Source: Hymenoscyphus infarciens
Taxonomy: Eukaryota; Ascomycota; Leotiomycetes; Helotiales; Helotiaceae
Direction of reading: 5' to 3'
NCBI GenBank assembly: GCA_001414345.1
Contig: LLCB01000102.1
Location: 114,930-178,929 of the forward strand
Length of the DNA stretch: 64,000 bases
Part shown: positions 32,732 to 45,854 of the stretch, piece by piece
Position numbering within the stretch: the first letter of the stretch is position 1
How the letters are laid out: every line of letters begins with the position of its first letter
The notes under the pieces: generated by a model
What the model saw: only the letters and a program-made list of their open reading frames with translations
Told to the model about the DNA's origin: nothing
Database searches by the model: none
Program-made: the position numbers and the translations under genes

Positions 32732-34187
32732 TTGGTGCAACCCAATTACCAAATGAAGGATTTTTCAAGAGCTTTGGCCATTTGTCGGCCACCAATTAAG
32801 CTTCGATTGTTCCACGTTGGCTAGATGCTCCTCTGGATCTTGGCCTTCGCAAGCTGAGCTTGCATATCAAGAAGAGTGGGTTGTCGAGTTTGTTTTCCCA
32901 AAGTATAGCTTTCACTGAGCAACATTGAGAGGAGGAGAGAAATCTGAGTGCAGATGATATTGATTTTCCCTTGCGGAATAGATCTTGCTATATTCGCGGC
33001 AACCGCACACTCTAGTCAATTGAAGAGTTTAGTAATAGCTTTCAGTTCCAAAAAGCTTGTTAAGTGAGAGAAGTGAGCTCATAATCGCAGAACACCAGCA
33101 TGCTAAGTGATGTACAGGAGCAGAGAGTAATTTTCACTGAATGTAATTACTCTTCTCCTCTCCTCGCTTAGAGGTAGGTATTATTCTTGTTCTTCTTTTA
33201 CTTCTGGTATTTTTTCATATATACTATATCATCAACTTTCATAAATGGCACCCTAATCTCTGTTCTCTATCCCAGATTTCCTCCCTTCCCCCCAAAATAA
33301 AAATTCATTTCAGTTTACTTATCTAATAATCTAGTGTCAAAGCTAACAACTTAACTTCTCTTCTAAGTTTCTTATTCTTCTGTCGCCCTATTCTTATCCC
33401 TATCTTTAAGCATCTCCGCTTATCACTCTTAACTCTTAACTCTCAACTCAAATCCCAACGCTAAAAATCACAACCTGCATGAAGCCCCTAAACCCGAACC
33501 CGAGAACCAAGACACACGCTCATCAACAACCGACACCATTGCCGTACGAAACCCATAAGCCTTGTATACCCCGTCACCCCCACCCACTGGGTTCGTCTCT
33601 CTCTCAGCCCATGCAGTGGACGAAAGAACGATATCGAGATCTACTTCTAGTAAGACCAACTACTCAAGCACGCGCCAACGTTTGAAAATGTCTAATGAAG
33701 CGTGACTCGTGAGTGTGATCTTAAAGCTAATTCTAAGACGTATAAAAGACATCTTATTCTTTACTCAGCATTTGTAATACATATCTAGTCAAAGCACCCG
33801 AAGTTTTAGCGTCCAAGATATGATATCTCCTTGAATTGTTATAAGAAAAAAAAAGGAGAGATATGAGTTTCAGGACAGAAACAATCACCCAACTTCTTCA
33901 GACCTCAAAAAATTCAAAAAAGAAGTTACACGCAAACCTCCTTACTCTTCTCTTGAGTCTTCACTTTCTCCGGACCCTACCCGTCGATCACTCCATTCCC
34001 CATCGTCGGCGTCACTGCCCTTCCCCACTCCGTAAATCTTAAAACCTTCCTCACCTTAAAATTAACTTTCTCCCATCCTTGGAAGCGAATGAAAATCCCC
34101 ACCCACCAATCCGGAACTCGGGAAACTTGGGAACCCAAAAAGGCTTATCTGAGTTATGAACTAATTGATAAAGAGAAGAATAACTTA
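32732..34187. other. Intergenic region, no supported gene
   Basis: Contains continuation debris of the NACHT pseudogene (to about 33,060), then T-rich and C-rich low-complexity sequence. Short frames such as 33,479-33,685 lack coding features. Confidence 0.5.
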
Positions 34188-34320
34188 CATCGTCCCAGGC
34201 CTCTTAAACGTTAAATAGGGGGTCACTTTATAGAAATTGCAGGGGCTTTTCGGTAACATAAAGCATCGGAAATGTGGCAATTGCCTCATCTGGATAACGT
34301 TTAAAAGGCCTGGGACGAAG
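34188..34320. mobile_element. MITE family A copy 1 (133 bp, TA-flanked)
   Basis: It is bounded by the inverted termini C(A/T)TCGTCCCAGGCC and GGCCTGGGACGAAG, with TA at 34,186-34,187 and 34,321-34,322. The arms extend inward through AACGTT(T/A)AA. The middle is shared, in the opposite orientation, with the copy at 47,199-47,332. A TA target and short TIRs fit a Tc1/mariner-type nonautonomous element. Confidence 0.85.
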
Positions 34321-35267
34321 TAATGATGCAAGGGAAAACTATATATGCAAGTAAGAAAACTCTATACAGAACACCTCCTTTCATGCTTTGACAACCAACC
34401 TCTGAACACTTCCTCTTTCGTCCCAAGAAGATATCCGATCAGGTTAGACGAAAAAACAAACCACTCTTCCGTCATAATCTTCATCTCGCATCAAAGCCCA
34501 AAGCCCCCCCCCTAAAAATCCATCGAACCTCATCCTCTCTACACTTTCGCAAAAAACATCCAGCGGAGAATGCAAAGGAGATACTCGCCGGCACCTTGCC
34601 CACGAGTCGCAACCCTCAAAACTGTCTTCCCACAGACCTTTTCACCCGGAGATACCCTCCGAAAACATCTCATCTCCCTCACAACTCACAAACTCAATCT
34701 TTCGTCCCCCCTTCCGCCGAGAACCCCCGCAAAGAAAAATGTGACGACAAAACGGATGTGATCCGAAAATGATTTTCAAACCTCAAGCACTCAAAAAGGA
34801 TGAAAATCCAAACCTCCGTCGGCATCCCCATTATGAAGAAAAAAGTGGTTTCATCTACGCACATCCTCTCCTAATCTCCCCCTGAGAAAAATATCGAGAT
34901 GCTCAGGCTGCGAGTAAAAGGCGCGCCTTCGTTTCCCAACGAAACGGAAGTCACCCCTCATGCCTCTCTTCCATTTCCAGACAGGTACATCTAAACCCCC
35001 ACTTCAACACCATCTAAACTCCGTGGATTTAAACCACACTACAGTCCAATCCTCAAAGAAAAACCACTCTACAAAATCCGCGGACTTTAAAACAATACCG
35101 AGCACGAACAAGCCGTACAGAAACAAGAAGAATTGAGGAGTATCGAGCATTGGGACAGCATTGGCCCCTTCCCTTCCCCTCCCCGAATCTCGTGGGCCTT
35201 CTTTGCTGGCCGTGGCGTAGGCGGGCCGGATTCGGAAGGAAAGAGAAGCCCGAGCGAAAAACACCTA
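34321..35267. other. Intergenic region between two MITEs
   Basis: No gene was seen. The sequence is C- and A-rich with short overlapping frames of up to about 86 codons in conflicting registers. Confidence 0.45.
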
Positions 35268-35370
35268 CTTCGTCCTAGGCATAACAATTACTGTAGATTT
35301 TGTGGGCCACTAGGGTTTTTGGCTGATTTTTATAGGGGGTGACATCGCAATTGTTATGCCTAGGACGAAG
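35268..35370. mobile_element. MITE family B copy 1 (103 bp, TA-flanked)
   Basis: Near-perfect hairpin: CTTCGTCCTAGGCATAACAA at the left is mirrored by TTGTTATGCCTAGGACGAAG at the right, with TA at 35,266-35,267 and 35,371-35,372. The centre (TTTGTGGGCCACTAGGG...) matches the copy at 48,692-48,803 in reverse orientation. The outer 13 bp are the same as in family A. Confidence 0.87.
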
Positions 35371-36924
35371 TATTTGGGAAAGAAAAAAAGAGAGGGAAAA
35401 ACTCTTAATAGTCTTAAAGCTGCTTATAAGGCGGTTAGTTCTCTCTCTCTCTTAAAACAGTAACCTTAGGCTATTATATAAATTCCTAAACTATGTAAAC
35501 TTAAATTAGCATCTCTAAAGACTAAAGATTAAACTGAAAAATAATATCTAAATAATAACATTTACACTTATTTCTTCTACTAAGCTATTAAAGTAGAGTA
35601 TTTAAAGCTATTTTATGAAAATTCGTATAAAAGAGGAATTAGCTTAAATAAAGAACTCTTTTCCCGAGTAGCTAGGATTATTATTAGATCTCGGTTAATA
35701 ATAACTACTCTTACTCTCTCTCTTTAAATATTAAACTAAAATCTTCTTTTTTTAATATAATTTTAATATAATCTTAAGATTTCAAGTTATTAGAAATAAT
35801 TTTTAATTAGAGAGAGTAGAGATAATATATTTATAGATTATATATAAAATAATATAATTAGCTTTTTCTATAATAAGATATATATTAAACTTACTAGTAA
35901 GATATATCTTAAAATAGAATTAAAAAAAAAAAAATTTCTAAAATAATTTATAAGTTTAGTTAAAATAGTAGTACTTATATTAATCACTATCTAGATAATA
36001 TACTTTGACTTTTATATTATTATATTATATTTATAAAACTTTATTTCTAGAGCTATATATTACTTTTTTTTATCTACTAGTTATTTTAATAAAAAAGAAA
36101 GAGAGAGAAGAATAAATAATATAAGATATATTTTTATAAAAAGCTTTTAAATACTAAATATACTATTAATAGAAATTATTACTAGTATACTTAGTATAGA
36201 GTATATTAAATATACTAGAAATAGATATATATTATATTAATATATTTATTATATATATTTCTATTTATATAAGAGATTTCTTACTAAATAAGCTTTTACT
36301 TAATTATTTATTTTATTACTTTCTTTTTAAAACTATTATAACTTTATATAAGTAGATAATATATAAGAAAGTAGAAGACTTAGTATATATTTATTTAATT
36401 TTAGAACTTAAAAAGTAATAGAGTCTTAGTTTTTTAATACTAAGACTATATTATATTATATATAGTACTTTATATACTCTATATACTCTTTATACTATAA
36501 CGATCGTAGATTAAATAGCTTTAACTACTACGCTAGCGAGCTAAAAGGCATAAGAATTAACTAGTAGCTAATTCGCTATTCTATTATACTAGGAGAATAG
36601 TATCGCCTACGTAATCTCTAGCTACGTAATAAGCTATTATATATACTCTTACTTATTAAAATATATAGTATACTTATTCTATCTAGTACTAGACTATTCT
36701 AATAGTAGTTAAAAGGTTTTTATAATAGACTTAGCTTATATATAAGAATAGTAGTATTATTAAATAATATTAATACTACTATTCTTATAATCTAGCTAAC
36801 TCTACTTAGCTAGAATTAAGAACTAAAATTAAACTTCTTTTTCTAGCTTCTTATTACGCTATTTTTTATTTATAAAAGTAGATTTATTTATTCTAACTCT
36901 ATTTATTCTTTTATATTTATTATT
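35371..36924. other. AT-rich RIPed block, unclassified
   Basis: Composition drops to very high AT from about 35,400. No coding relic recognised. Contains one long perfect hairpin (36,741-36,789), listed separately. Confidence 0.5.
36741..36789. repeat. Perfect 19-bp inverted repeat with 11-nt loop
   Basis: TATAAGAATAGTAGTATTA at 36,741-36,759 is the exact reverse complement of 36,771-36,789. An uninterrupted stem is striking in a region where RIP has altered both strands. Confidence 0.75.
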
Positions 36925-38480
36925 ATAAACTAATAAGCTTTCTTATATAATTATATTATTTCTAAAAGAGAGAGAGTTATATACTCTAGTTTCTTTAATA
37001 TAAGAATTTACTTATTTCTTTATTATAATATATAACTTATATATAGATATAATTAGCTATTTAGTTAGAAACTACTTCTATTTTAGTAAAGAGAATATTA
37101 AAATTTAAAGCGCTTTAAACTATTATATTACTTAACGAATTTAGTAATACTAAGATATAAAATATAGTAATTAACTATTTTACTCTCTAATTAATTTAAA
37201 AGAACTAATTTACCTCTTTTACTAAAAGAGAGTTATTTAGATTAGAAAAGAGAGATATTTTAGTTAGCTAAATATCTCTATTATTTATTAGTTTTATTAT
37301 ATTAATATACTAAAAATTTAATAAATATAATAAATTTATCTACTTCTATATTATCTACTTTTTACTTTATAAGCTACTTTATAATCTCTTTACTATTAGT
37401 TAAGCTTAAAAGTCTTTACTCTTTTACTTAGAGCTTTTATTACTTAAATCGATAATTAAAGATATAGTACTAGTATATAGAATAGAAGATAGAGAAAGAA
37501 TAGCTAGTATAATAGTTAAGCGATTAAGTTCTACTATCTTAATATATAAGCTTTTATTTACTAGAAGTTAGATATAAATATATATAGAAAATAGTAAATA
37601 ATTAGTAATTACTAACTAGAATATCTCTCTTTTCTAACTTAAAAACCTCTCTTTTAGTAAGAGAGGTAAATTAGTTCTTTTAAATTAATTAGAGAGTAAA
37701 TTAGTTAATTACTATATAAAATATAAGATATTAAAGATATTTATACTTCTTATTCTATATATACTAGTAGTATTTCTCTTTTTATCTTTCTTCTAATTTC
37801 TCTTACTCTTTATCTTCTTAATAACTTCTATTTTATAGAATTCTTTCTATTAGAAAAACTTATTATAATTAATCTATATAGTTTTCTTTACTTCTATTAG
37901 CTTCTTACTTAATATATATAAGATAAATATACTTCTTCTAAAAGTAATTTACTTAAAGATTTATTCTTTTATATTCTATACTAATAATATAAAAGAGTAT
38001 AAGAGTAGTAGAATAAAAAAAGTATTAGAAGTAAATAGAGAAAATATAGCTTATATACTTATATTATAAACTACTTTATACTAAAATAAATATTTTTTAT
38101 TAGAGTTTTTTATAAATATAAGATAATAGATAAATTATTATTAAATATCTATCTTATTATCTATTTTAATATAGTTAAAAGAATAAGATAATAAGTTAAT
38201 TATATAGTCGTCTTAGAGCTAGAAATAGAAGACTAGAACTATATTATACTAGTATACGTAAGTTATATAATATAACGAAGAGATATAATAATAAGTACTC
38301 GTTCTTTCTTAGAATACGATAAGAACGAATCGATTATAGCTTTATAAAGCTTTAGATAGCTTAGAAGATAAGTCTATATAATTATTAAATTTTAATAACT
38401 TCTTTATTAAGTTAAAATAAGAAGATAGATTTCGTAGAGAGAGAACTATCTCTAGTATCGTATATTAAATAGCTAGTATA
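36925..38480. repeat. Large direct repeat, left copy
   Basis: Colinear with 44,078-46,320 in the same orientation, starting at TATAAGCTTTCTTATATAA-like sequence. Identity is high through 37,870; a downstream segment (38,040-38,480) matches 45,860-46,320. It contains the MITE at 37,165-37,714. The two copies flank the LINE relic at about 39,990-44,065 and so suggest a segmental duplication or a larger dispersed element. Confidence 0.7.
37165..37714. mobile_element. Mutator-like MITE, 550 bp, long TIRs, 9-bp TSD
   Basis: Both ends carry inverted repeats of about 100 bp beginning TAGTAATTAACTA and containing TTACTCTCTAATTAATTT, with few mismatches. The identical 9-mer TATAAAATA flanks it at 37,156-37,164 and 37,715-37,723. 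Long TIRs with a 9-bp target duplication fit the Mutator-like (MULE) superfamily. No transposase relic fits between the arms. Confidence 0.72.
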
Positions 38481-39989
38481 AAATATAATAATATCTAATA
38501 AGCTTATCTCTATAATATATTAGACCTAATAGTTATAACGAGATTATAAGTCTAGAGAGAGACTAGCTTTTATAGAGGCTATATAAGCTAGAGCTCTAAT
38601 TAGTTTATTTTACTTACTAAGTATCTATAATATTAAAATTCCTAAAATACTAGAATAAGTTTATTATACTAAAACACTTAGGCTAGTAAAGTCGAAATCT
38701 CTATCTATCTATAGCGCTAGCTATGAACCTAGAATTAAATAAAAGTAATATAATTCTAAAGCCTAAGAGATACTCTTATAACTTAGCTAGAGCTAGTAGA
38801 GAGCGTTATAGTAATCTAGTAAGAGTATTTTAACGTAGCCTTACTAGAATAAAGGAATAATAGCTAATACTACTAGTATTTAAAAACTATCTAACTATTT
38901 AATTCCTTGTTTTATAATTAGATATATCTTTAATATCTATATAGTTAGATTTCTAAGTAGTACTAACTATATTAGGCAGATAGAGCACCTCTAGAGTAGT
39001 ATTTATATAATTAGTAAAAATAGAGATATACTAGTTAGTATAGGTTCTTATTATAGAACTAATAAGTATAGCCTTCCTTTTATAATAGTCGACTTATATA
39101 AAGAAGAAAGTAGAGCGTCTATTAAAGAAGAGAGTATAAAAGAGGGTTATACTCTATATAAGTAGATAAGTCTAGAAAGAATAGTAAAGAGCTAGGATCT
39201 TATATAAGTAAGAAGAGATAGATAAAGAGAAATAGTTTAAATAGAGGTCTCTCTTCTCTTCTCTTAACTCTCTTACTTAGGTAGAAGGATATTCTTAAGA
39301 AAGGCTTATATAAGTAGAAAAGAACTACTATTAATATAAGCTTAATAATAATCTATAAATTACTTATAAATATAATACTAGCTCTCTCTTTACTTTTATA
39401 CCTAGAAACGTGATTTTAAAATATATAAGATAGAAAGACTAGCTTACTTTATATAAATAGAGCTTAGAGACTAGGCTAATAAAAGGCTAGAGATTAGAAG
39501 TATATAGAGAAAATAGAAGCTTTGCTTTAGTTAGTAGAATAGAAATATATAGAGTATATTACTTAGCTAGAGGTATACTCTATATAAATTCTACGAGGTA
39601 TAGTTAGCTTTACTAGAGTAGTAGAGATATAGTAGAGTATTATAAAGAGGGGTTAAACCTCTAAGGTAAGATATATAATAGTAGTAATAGAAGGAAGATA
39701 GTGATTTATTACTCTATATAATACTATCTATATAGCTCGAGAGAATAGAAGCGTATATTAGTCTATAAGAGAGTATAGAGTATCGCTAGCTAGTTAGCTC
39801 TTTATAAGCTTAAGAAGTAAACTATAAGAGAGACGTAGATAGAGAGAATTTGTTCTTCTCTCTTCTAAACTTAGGAAACGAAATATAAGAGAAAAGCGTT
39901 ATAGAGGCTCTTATATAGATAGAGTATACTTAACTCTACTATATATTTAGAAGAAACCTATAGTATAGACACTAGTGAAAAATATATAT
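38481..39989. other. AT-rich RIPed sequence left of LINE copy
   Basis: Not alignable by eye to the LINE at 58,338-59,260 although it occupies the place of its 5' part. No other relic identified. Confidence 0.45.
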
Positions 39990-42900
39990 CTTTTACTAGT
40001 AGAGAGCGTTAGAGATAGAAGAGACTAGTCTAAAGAAACTATATTCTTAAAGTAGTAATAATAGAGGAAGCGAGGAAGCTATATATAAAGAGGATACTAT
40101 AGAAGATATAACACTTCTTATATAAAAGATACGCTTTAAAGAGAGTAAGGAAGAGTACTCTAGTAAGAAGGACTTAAAAGAACATCTAGTAAAGTATAGG
40201 AATTATAAAGGAGAATATCTAGTATTTATAAAGAAGTGCTATATAGAGAAGTAATACTATAAGTAAGTAAGAGAACGATATTTTAATAGAACGACTATGT
40301 TTATAAACTTATAAAGACTCTTAAAAGAGAGTAAGGTAGAGATATCTTATTTATTTACTTTTAGCTAGAAAGAGAGCTTATAAAGCTTAAAGAAGAGATA
40401 GAGATAGAGATTTATACTAAGGAGGCTAATAGATATAAATAAAGTAGAATATATAAATAGTAGTAATCTAACCTAGTTTTTAGAAAGGCTAAGAAGCTTT
40501 TTAGTATAATAAGAGATTTAACTAGAGAAGAAATAGAAGTGACTTAAACTCTACTTATAAGACTACTATAAGTATAATAGTACTATACTAGAATATAAGA
40601 AAGATACTAGAAGCTCTTAACACGGCTCTAAATTATAAGAAGGAATATAATATATTAGTAATCTAAGAACTAGTATAGAATAGTATAAGAGACTTCTCTA
40701 GCTACTCTTTAAGCTTAAGATATAATATAATCTAGTTAAATAGAGTAGTAGTACTCTTTATATATAAAAGATATCTAAAAGTAAGCTAGACGTATACTAT
40801 AAATAAGAACTAAGTAAGTATAATAATAGAGGAGAGATTAAATAAAATAATAGTCTACTTAGTCTATAACTTATAAATAGAGTAGATACTAATTAAGAAT
40901 ATATTCTAGTAAGTAAGACTAAGAAAGGTATTTATAATAAGTAATCTAAAAACTTACTACTCTTTATAAGATATATATAAAAGATATAATAGAAACGTAG
41001 ATCTTATTCTTAAACTTATTATACTATAGGTACTAGAGAGAGATATACTTTATAGTAAAGCTATATAGAGAAGAGAGAGCTCTTATAACTCTATAATTAA
41101 CCTTACCTTCTCTATTAAGAACGGAGTAGCTTAGTAAAGGTCTCTAGACCTACTAGGATTAGACTATATAGCTTAACTCTTTATAATAAAAGTAAGAGAA
41201 GAGAGAAAGGTACTATAAGTGTCTAGATTTAGTTAGAGACTAATAGATAAGATCCTAGTTAAATTAGAAGCCTTTTACTTAAAAACACTTATAATCTAAA
41301 ATATTACTCTAAAAACTAATTAGAGAGAAGATATAGCTTTAGTAGAATATAAAGGTTAAAGAAGTATTAAAGAAGATAAGGAAATATAAAAAGACTTAGA
41401 AGAAGTACTAAATAAAGAGCTAAAGTAGTAGCTTAATAATACTCTTTAAAAACTCTAAATAGTAAGTAGAAAGGTAAAGACAAAGAGCTAAAAAGAGGTA
41501 CTAGTAAAGGTAGTAAAGAATAAAAGGAAACTCTAGATACTTAAAAAGTTAATATATCTTAAAAGATATATAAGACTAAAAGTACTAATACTACTAATAC
41601 TTATATTACTTAATAGAATAAAAGATAAGATCTACTAAGAGAAGGCTTATATTTTTATAGAAAAGTTCTTTCTAGAGTTAATAGCTAACTACTTAAGCGT
41701 TCCTAATAGAGACTAGAATACTAAGAGCTTCTCTTAGAGGTACTTAGTAAGCTAATATATAACTAAGAAGTATATTAAAATAGTTATAAGATTAGTATTA
41801 TAGAAAGTACTAAGATTTAATATATTAGTAAATAGCTTCTTAAAAGCTTATAATAAACTACTTTATAAAGTACTTACTATAATAGTAAAAGTAAGCTTCT
41901 ACTTATAATACTTCCTATTCTACTTCTACTATATAAAGATAGTAGTACTAAGAAAACTAGGTAAAATAACTAAGAAGTAGAGTAAGATAGAGACTTACTA
42001 GCTAATAATACTACTTTTAACTATAAGTAAGATTCTTAAAAAAGTAATAGTATAAAGGCTTATATAGCTTATAAAAGATATAGTAATACTACTAGAGCTA
42101 TAGATAGGTAACTAGAAGTACTAAAATATAAAGCTAGTAATTAGAATAGTAATAGAAAGTATATATATAGTATAGGAAAATAAGAGCTATACGTCTCTAG
42201 CCTAACTAGATATAGTAAAAGCTTTTAACTAAGTAGACTATATATAGCTACTTTATATATTAAGAGAGAAGGAGGTTCTATAGTAAGTAGTAATATAGAT
42301 AGAGAGCTTTCTCTCTAGATAAAGGGCTATACTATTTTTTAATAGATAATTAGTAGATAAAAGAGACCTTAAATAAGGTATTTTATAAGGATTAGTACTA
42401 TTATTAATATTATTTATCCTCTTTATCTTAATACTATATAAGGACCTAGTAAGAATTAATAAGCTTATTATAATATTAAAAAGTATAGTAGTAAACTATA
42501 GAATACTTAAGATAGTCTAAGGAGTATATAATAAGTAAGTAAATAAGTAAGAGATAGCTTTTAGCTTAGAAAAGATAGTACTTATATACTTTATAAGAAT
42601 AAGAGTATTATAGAAGAAGATAGTCTAGTTTAAGAAGATAAGACTTATACTAGTTAAGTATATAAGGTTCTTAAGAGTAGAGCTTAATAGGAAACTAAAC
42701 TAGAAGGTATACTAAGAAAGAGTCTAGAAGAAGCTTATAATATAGACCTTTATACTTATAAGGCTTACTAGAAAGATATAGAGAGTAGACTACTACTAAG
42801 TAAGATAGATATACGTAATAGTAATAAGAAGTATAATAGTATATAGAGTATTAGTATAGTACTATACTATACTAAAAGAAGAGAATATAAAAAGAATAGT

Positions 42901-44065
42901 AAGAAGCTTTCTTATATAATAATTAGAATACTTATAAGTAGTAATAGAGGCGTATAAAGCTATCTTAGTTTAGAGCCTAGAAGTTAAAGTAGAATATATA
43001 CTAATTAACCTATACTTTAACCTATAAGTAGCTGCTTTTAAGAGGAAGTTCTAAAGGTCTAAGTTAGAGGAACTAATCTAGAATACTTATAAATATATAG
43101 TAATATAACTAAAAAGGAGAAGAAGACGTAGACTAATAAAGGTAAAGAAGATAATACTATACTTATAACTAGTAAGATAGGAGTAGAAAGAAGAGTAAGA
43201 AGTAAGAAGAGTAGGATTTAAATATAATATTATACTTATAAAGTAAAAGAACTACTTAGAGATCTAAAGAAGAAGAACTTAAGAAAGGAACCTAATATAA
43301 TATATAAAAGCGTTAGATAAAGTAGACCTAGATAAGTAAGAGCTATAAAAGGTCTATAAAAGGCTTACTAAGATAAAGAGCTTACTACTTATCTAAGTAT
43401 AAATAGGAGTAATAGAACTAAACCTCTTCCTCTTTATAAGAAGGGTACTAAACTAGGTTATACTATAGTATATTTATATAGATAGTAGAGAGATAGTAAG
43501 ACACCTAGTCCTATTCTACTAAGATATTCTATAAGAAAGAGACACGCTTATAAGAGCTTTAAAGAAGAGGATTAGAGATCTATAAGAACTAAGAGAGGTA
43601 TTAGTAGATAGGAAACTAGTACTAAGAGTAACTACTTAGCTACTTAAGCTAAAAAGACTCTAGGAGTATAGACTAGTACTAAAACTACTTAAAGAGAGAG
43701 AGAAGAGTAAGAAAGAGATAAAAGAAAGAGAGGAATAAGAGAAGAAAGCTAAGGTATACTAGAAAGTAAGACTTTAACTCTAATAATTCTAAAGGTAAAT
43801 ATATCTCTTATACTACTAATATATACCTTAGTAGGTTAAATATACTAATCTACTATACTTCTCTACTATATTACTAAGTTAAAGAGATAAGCTTTAAATA
43901 AATAGTAGTAGAAACTAAAGAAAAGGAGAATCATACTTATAAGAAAGCTTAAGAGATAAAGAAGAACGAGCTAAAAGGCTATATAAACTAGAATAGAAGA
44001 TATACTACTTACTCTTAGAGCTCGGCCTATAGCCTACGTAGCGTAAGAATAATAATAATAATAAT
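39990..44065 (+). mobile_element. Tad-like LINE (non-LTR retrotransposon), 5'-incomplete, RIPed
   Basis: Colinear with the LINE at 59,260-63,560 on the plus strand. Degenerate translation, reading through TAA/TAG, shows an ORF1 C-terminal region and an endonuclease-like I-L-V-I-x-E-P-type start near 40,660. It also shows the RT lead EKAYIFIEKFFLELIANYLS (about 41,640-41,700) and the post-RT motif AFSLEKIVLIYFIR near 42,550. An AYKAIL-SLEVEVEYTLI-LYF segment near 42,955, typical of fungal Tad-clade ORF2, follows. It ends GTAGCGTAAG followed by AAT repeats. It lacks about 115 bp in ORF1 relative to the other copy and carries a 33-nt deletion at 42,474 that removes the RT catalytic motif. Confidence 0.82.
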
Positions 44066-44307
44066 TATAAAATTATAAGCTTTCTTATATAAGTATATTA
44101 TTTCTAAGAGAGAGAGAGTTATATACTCTAGTTTTCTTTATATAAGAATTTCTCTTAGCTCTTTATTATAATATATAACTTATATATAGATATAATTAGC
44201 TATTTAGTTAGAAACTACTTCTATTTTAGTAAAGAGAATATTAAAATTTAAAACACTTTAAACTATTATTTTACTTAATAAATTTAGAAATACTAAGATA
44301 TAAAATA

Positions 44308-44887
44308 TAGTAATTAACTATTTTACTCTCTAATTAATTTAAAAGAACTAATTTATCTCTCTTACTAAAAGAGAGATATTTAGATTAAAAAAGAGAGATA
44401 TTCTAGTTAGTTAAATATTTCTATTATTTATTAGTTTTATTATATTAATATACTAAAAAATTAATAAATATAATAAATTTATCTACTTCTATATTATTTA
44501 CTTCTTACTTTATAAGCTACTTCGTGATCTCTTTACTATTAGTTAAGCTTAAAAGTCTTTACTCTTTTATTTAGAGCTTTTATTACTTAAATTAACAATT
44601 AGAGATATAGTACTAGTATATAGAATAGAAGATAGAGAAAGAATAGCTAGAATAATAGCTAAGCGATTAAGTTCTACTATCTTAATATATAAGCTTTTAT
44701 TTACTAGAAGTTAGATATAAATATATATTGAAAATAGTGAATAATTAGTAATTACTAACTAGAATATCTCTCTTTTCTAACTTAAAAACCTCTCTTTTAG
44801 TAAGAGAGGTAAAGTAGTTCTTTTAAATTAATTAGAGAGTAAAATAGTTCTTTTGAATTAATTAGAGAGTAAATTAGTTAATTACTA
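44308..44887. mobile_element. Mutator-like MITE, second copy, 580 bp
   Basis: The same element and same flanking 9-mer TATAAAATA (44,299-44,307 and 44,888-44,896) as at 37,165. It is longer because about 29 bp of the right arm (AATTAATTAGAGAGTAAA unit) is tandemly duplicated at about 44,820-44,875. Identical flanks mean it was copied as part of the larger repeat, not inserted independently. Confidence 0.72.
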
Positions 44888-45540
44888 TATAAAATATAAG
44901 AAATTAAAGATATTTATACTTCTTATTATATATATAGTAGTAGTCTCTCTCTTTTTATCTTTTCTTCTAATTTCTCTTACTTTTTTATATTCTTAATAAC
45001 TTCTATTTTATAGAATTCTTTCTAATATAAAAACCTCTTATTATAAATATATAGAATAGATATATTTAAAAGATTAATATCTTAGAAGCTTTTAAAGCTC
45101 TTTTAATAAACTTTTTAATATTAGAAGTAGTTTTAATCTTATATTATATTAGAGAAGATATATTAAGTAAAAAGAAGAATAAAAGAGTAAGAAGTAAAAG
45201 TTATAGTATTAGAAGTAAAAAGTAGAAACTTAGCTTATATATATATATATATAGATATATTATAAACTAACTTATATTAAAATAAACATTTTTTAATAGA
45301 ACTATATAAATATAAGATAATAGATAAAGTATTATTTAATTTCTATTTTATTATCTATTTTAATATAGTTAAAAAAATAAAATAATAATTCAATTATTTA
45401 GTTATATTAGAGCTAGAAATAGAAGACTAGAACTATATTATTTAAAATTATATAGAGTATAAGAATAACTAAAGAAATAGCTAATATAAAGCTATATTTA
45501 AAAGTTTTTTATAATATAATAGTAGAGATATTAGAAGTAG

Positions 45541-45854
45541 TATAATAGTACGAAATATATACTACTATAGAACTGATATATAAGAGTGCGTTTAATAGAA
45601 TAATATACGTAAATACTAGGCTCTAATATAGAAGAAAAGAAAAAACTATCTCTCTTCTAACTCTAGAAGTAAGCTACTATATATAAGAGATTTAGATAAT
45701 ATAAAAGAGTACGAAACTAAATAATAATATACGTCGGCTAATATAAAAGCCTTAACCTACATAACCTTCCTAAAATAGATAATATAAGATAATAACTACT
45801 AAAACCTTATATATAGCAGATACTTCTAGCTATCTAGAATAGTATACTATTATA
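45541..45854 (-). mobile_element. Solo LTR of the gag-only retroelement, TSD AGTAG
   Basis: 314 bp matching the LTR family (TATAATAGTACGAAATATA at the left, AGTATACTATTATA at the right), flanked by AGTAG at 45,536-45,540 and 45,855-45,859. A related unoccupied site occurs near 38,026-38,040 in the left copy of the large repeat. It probably arose by LTR-LTR recombination. Confidence 0.82.
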
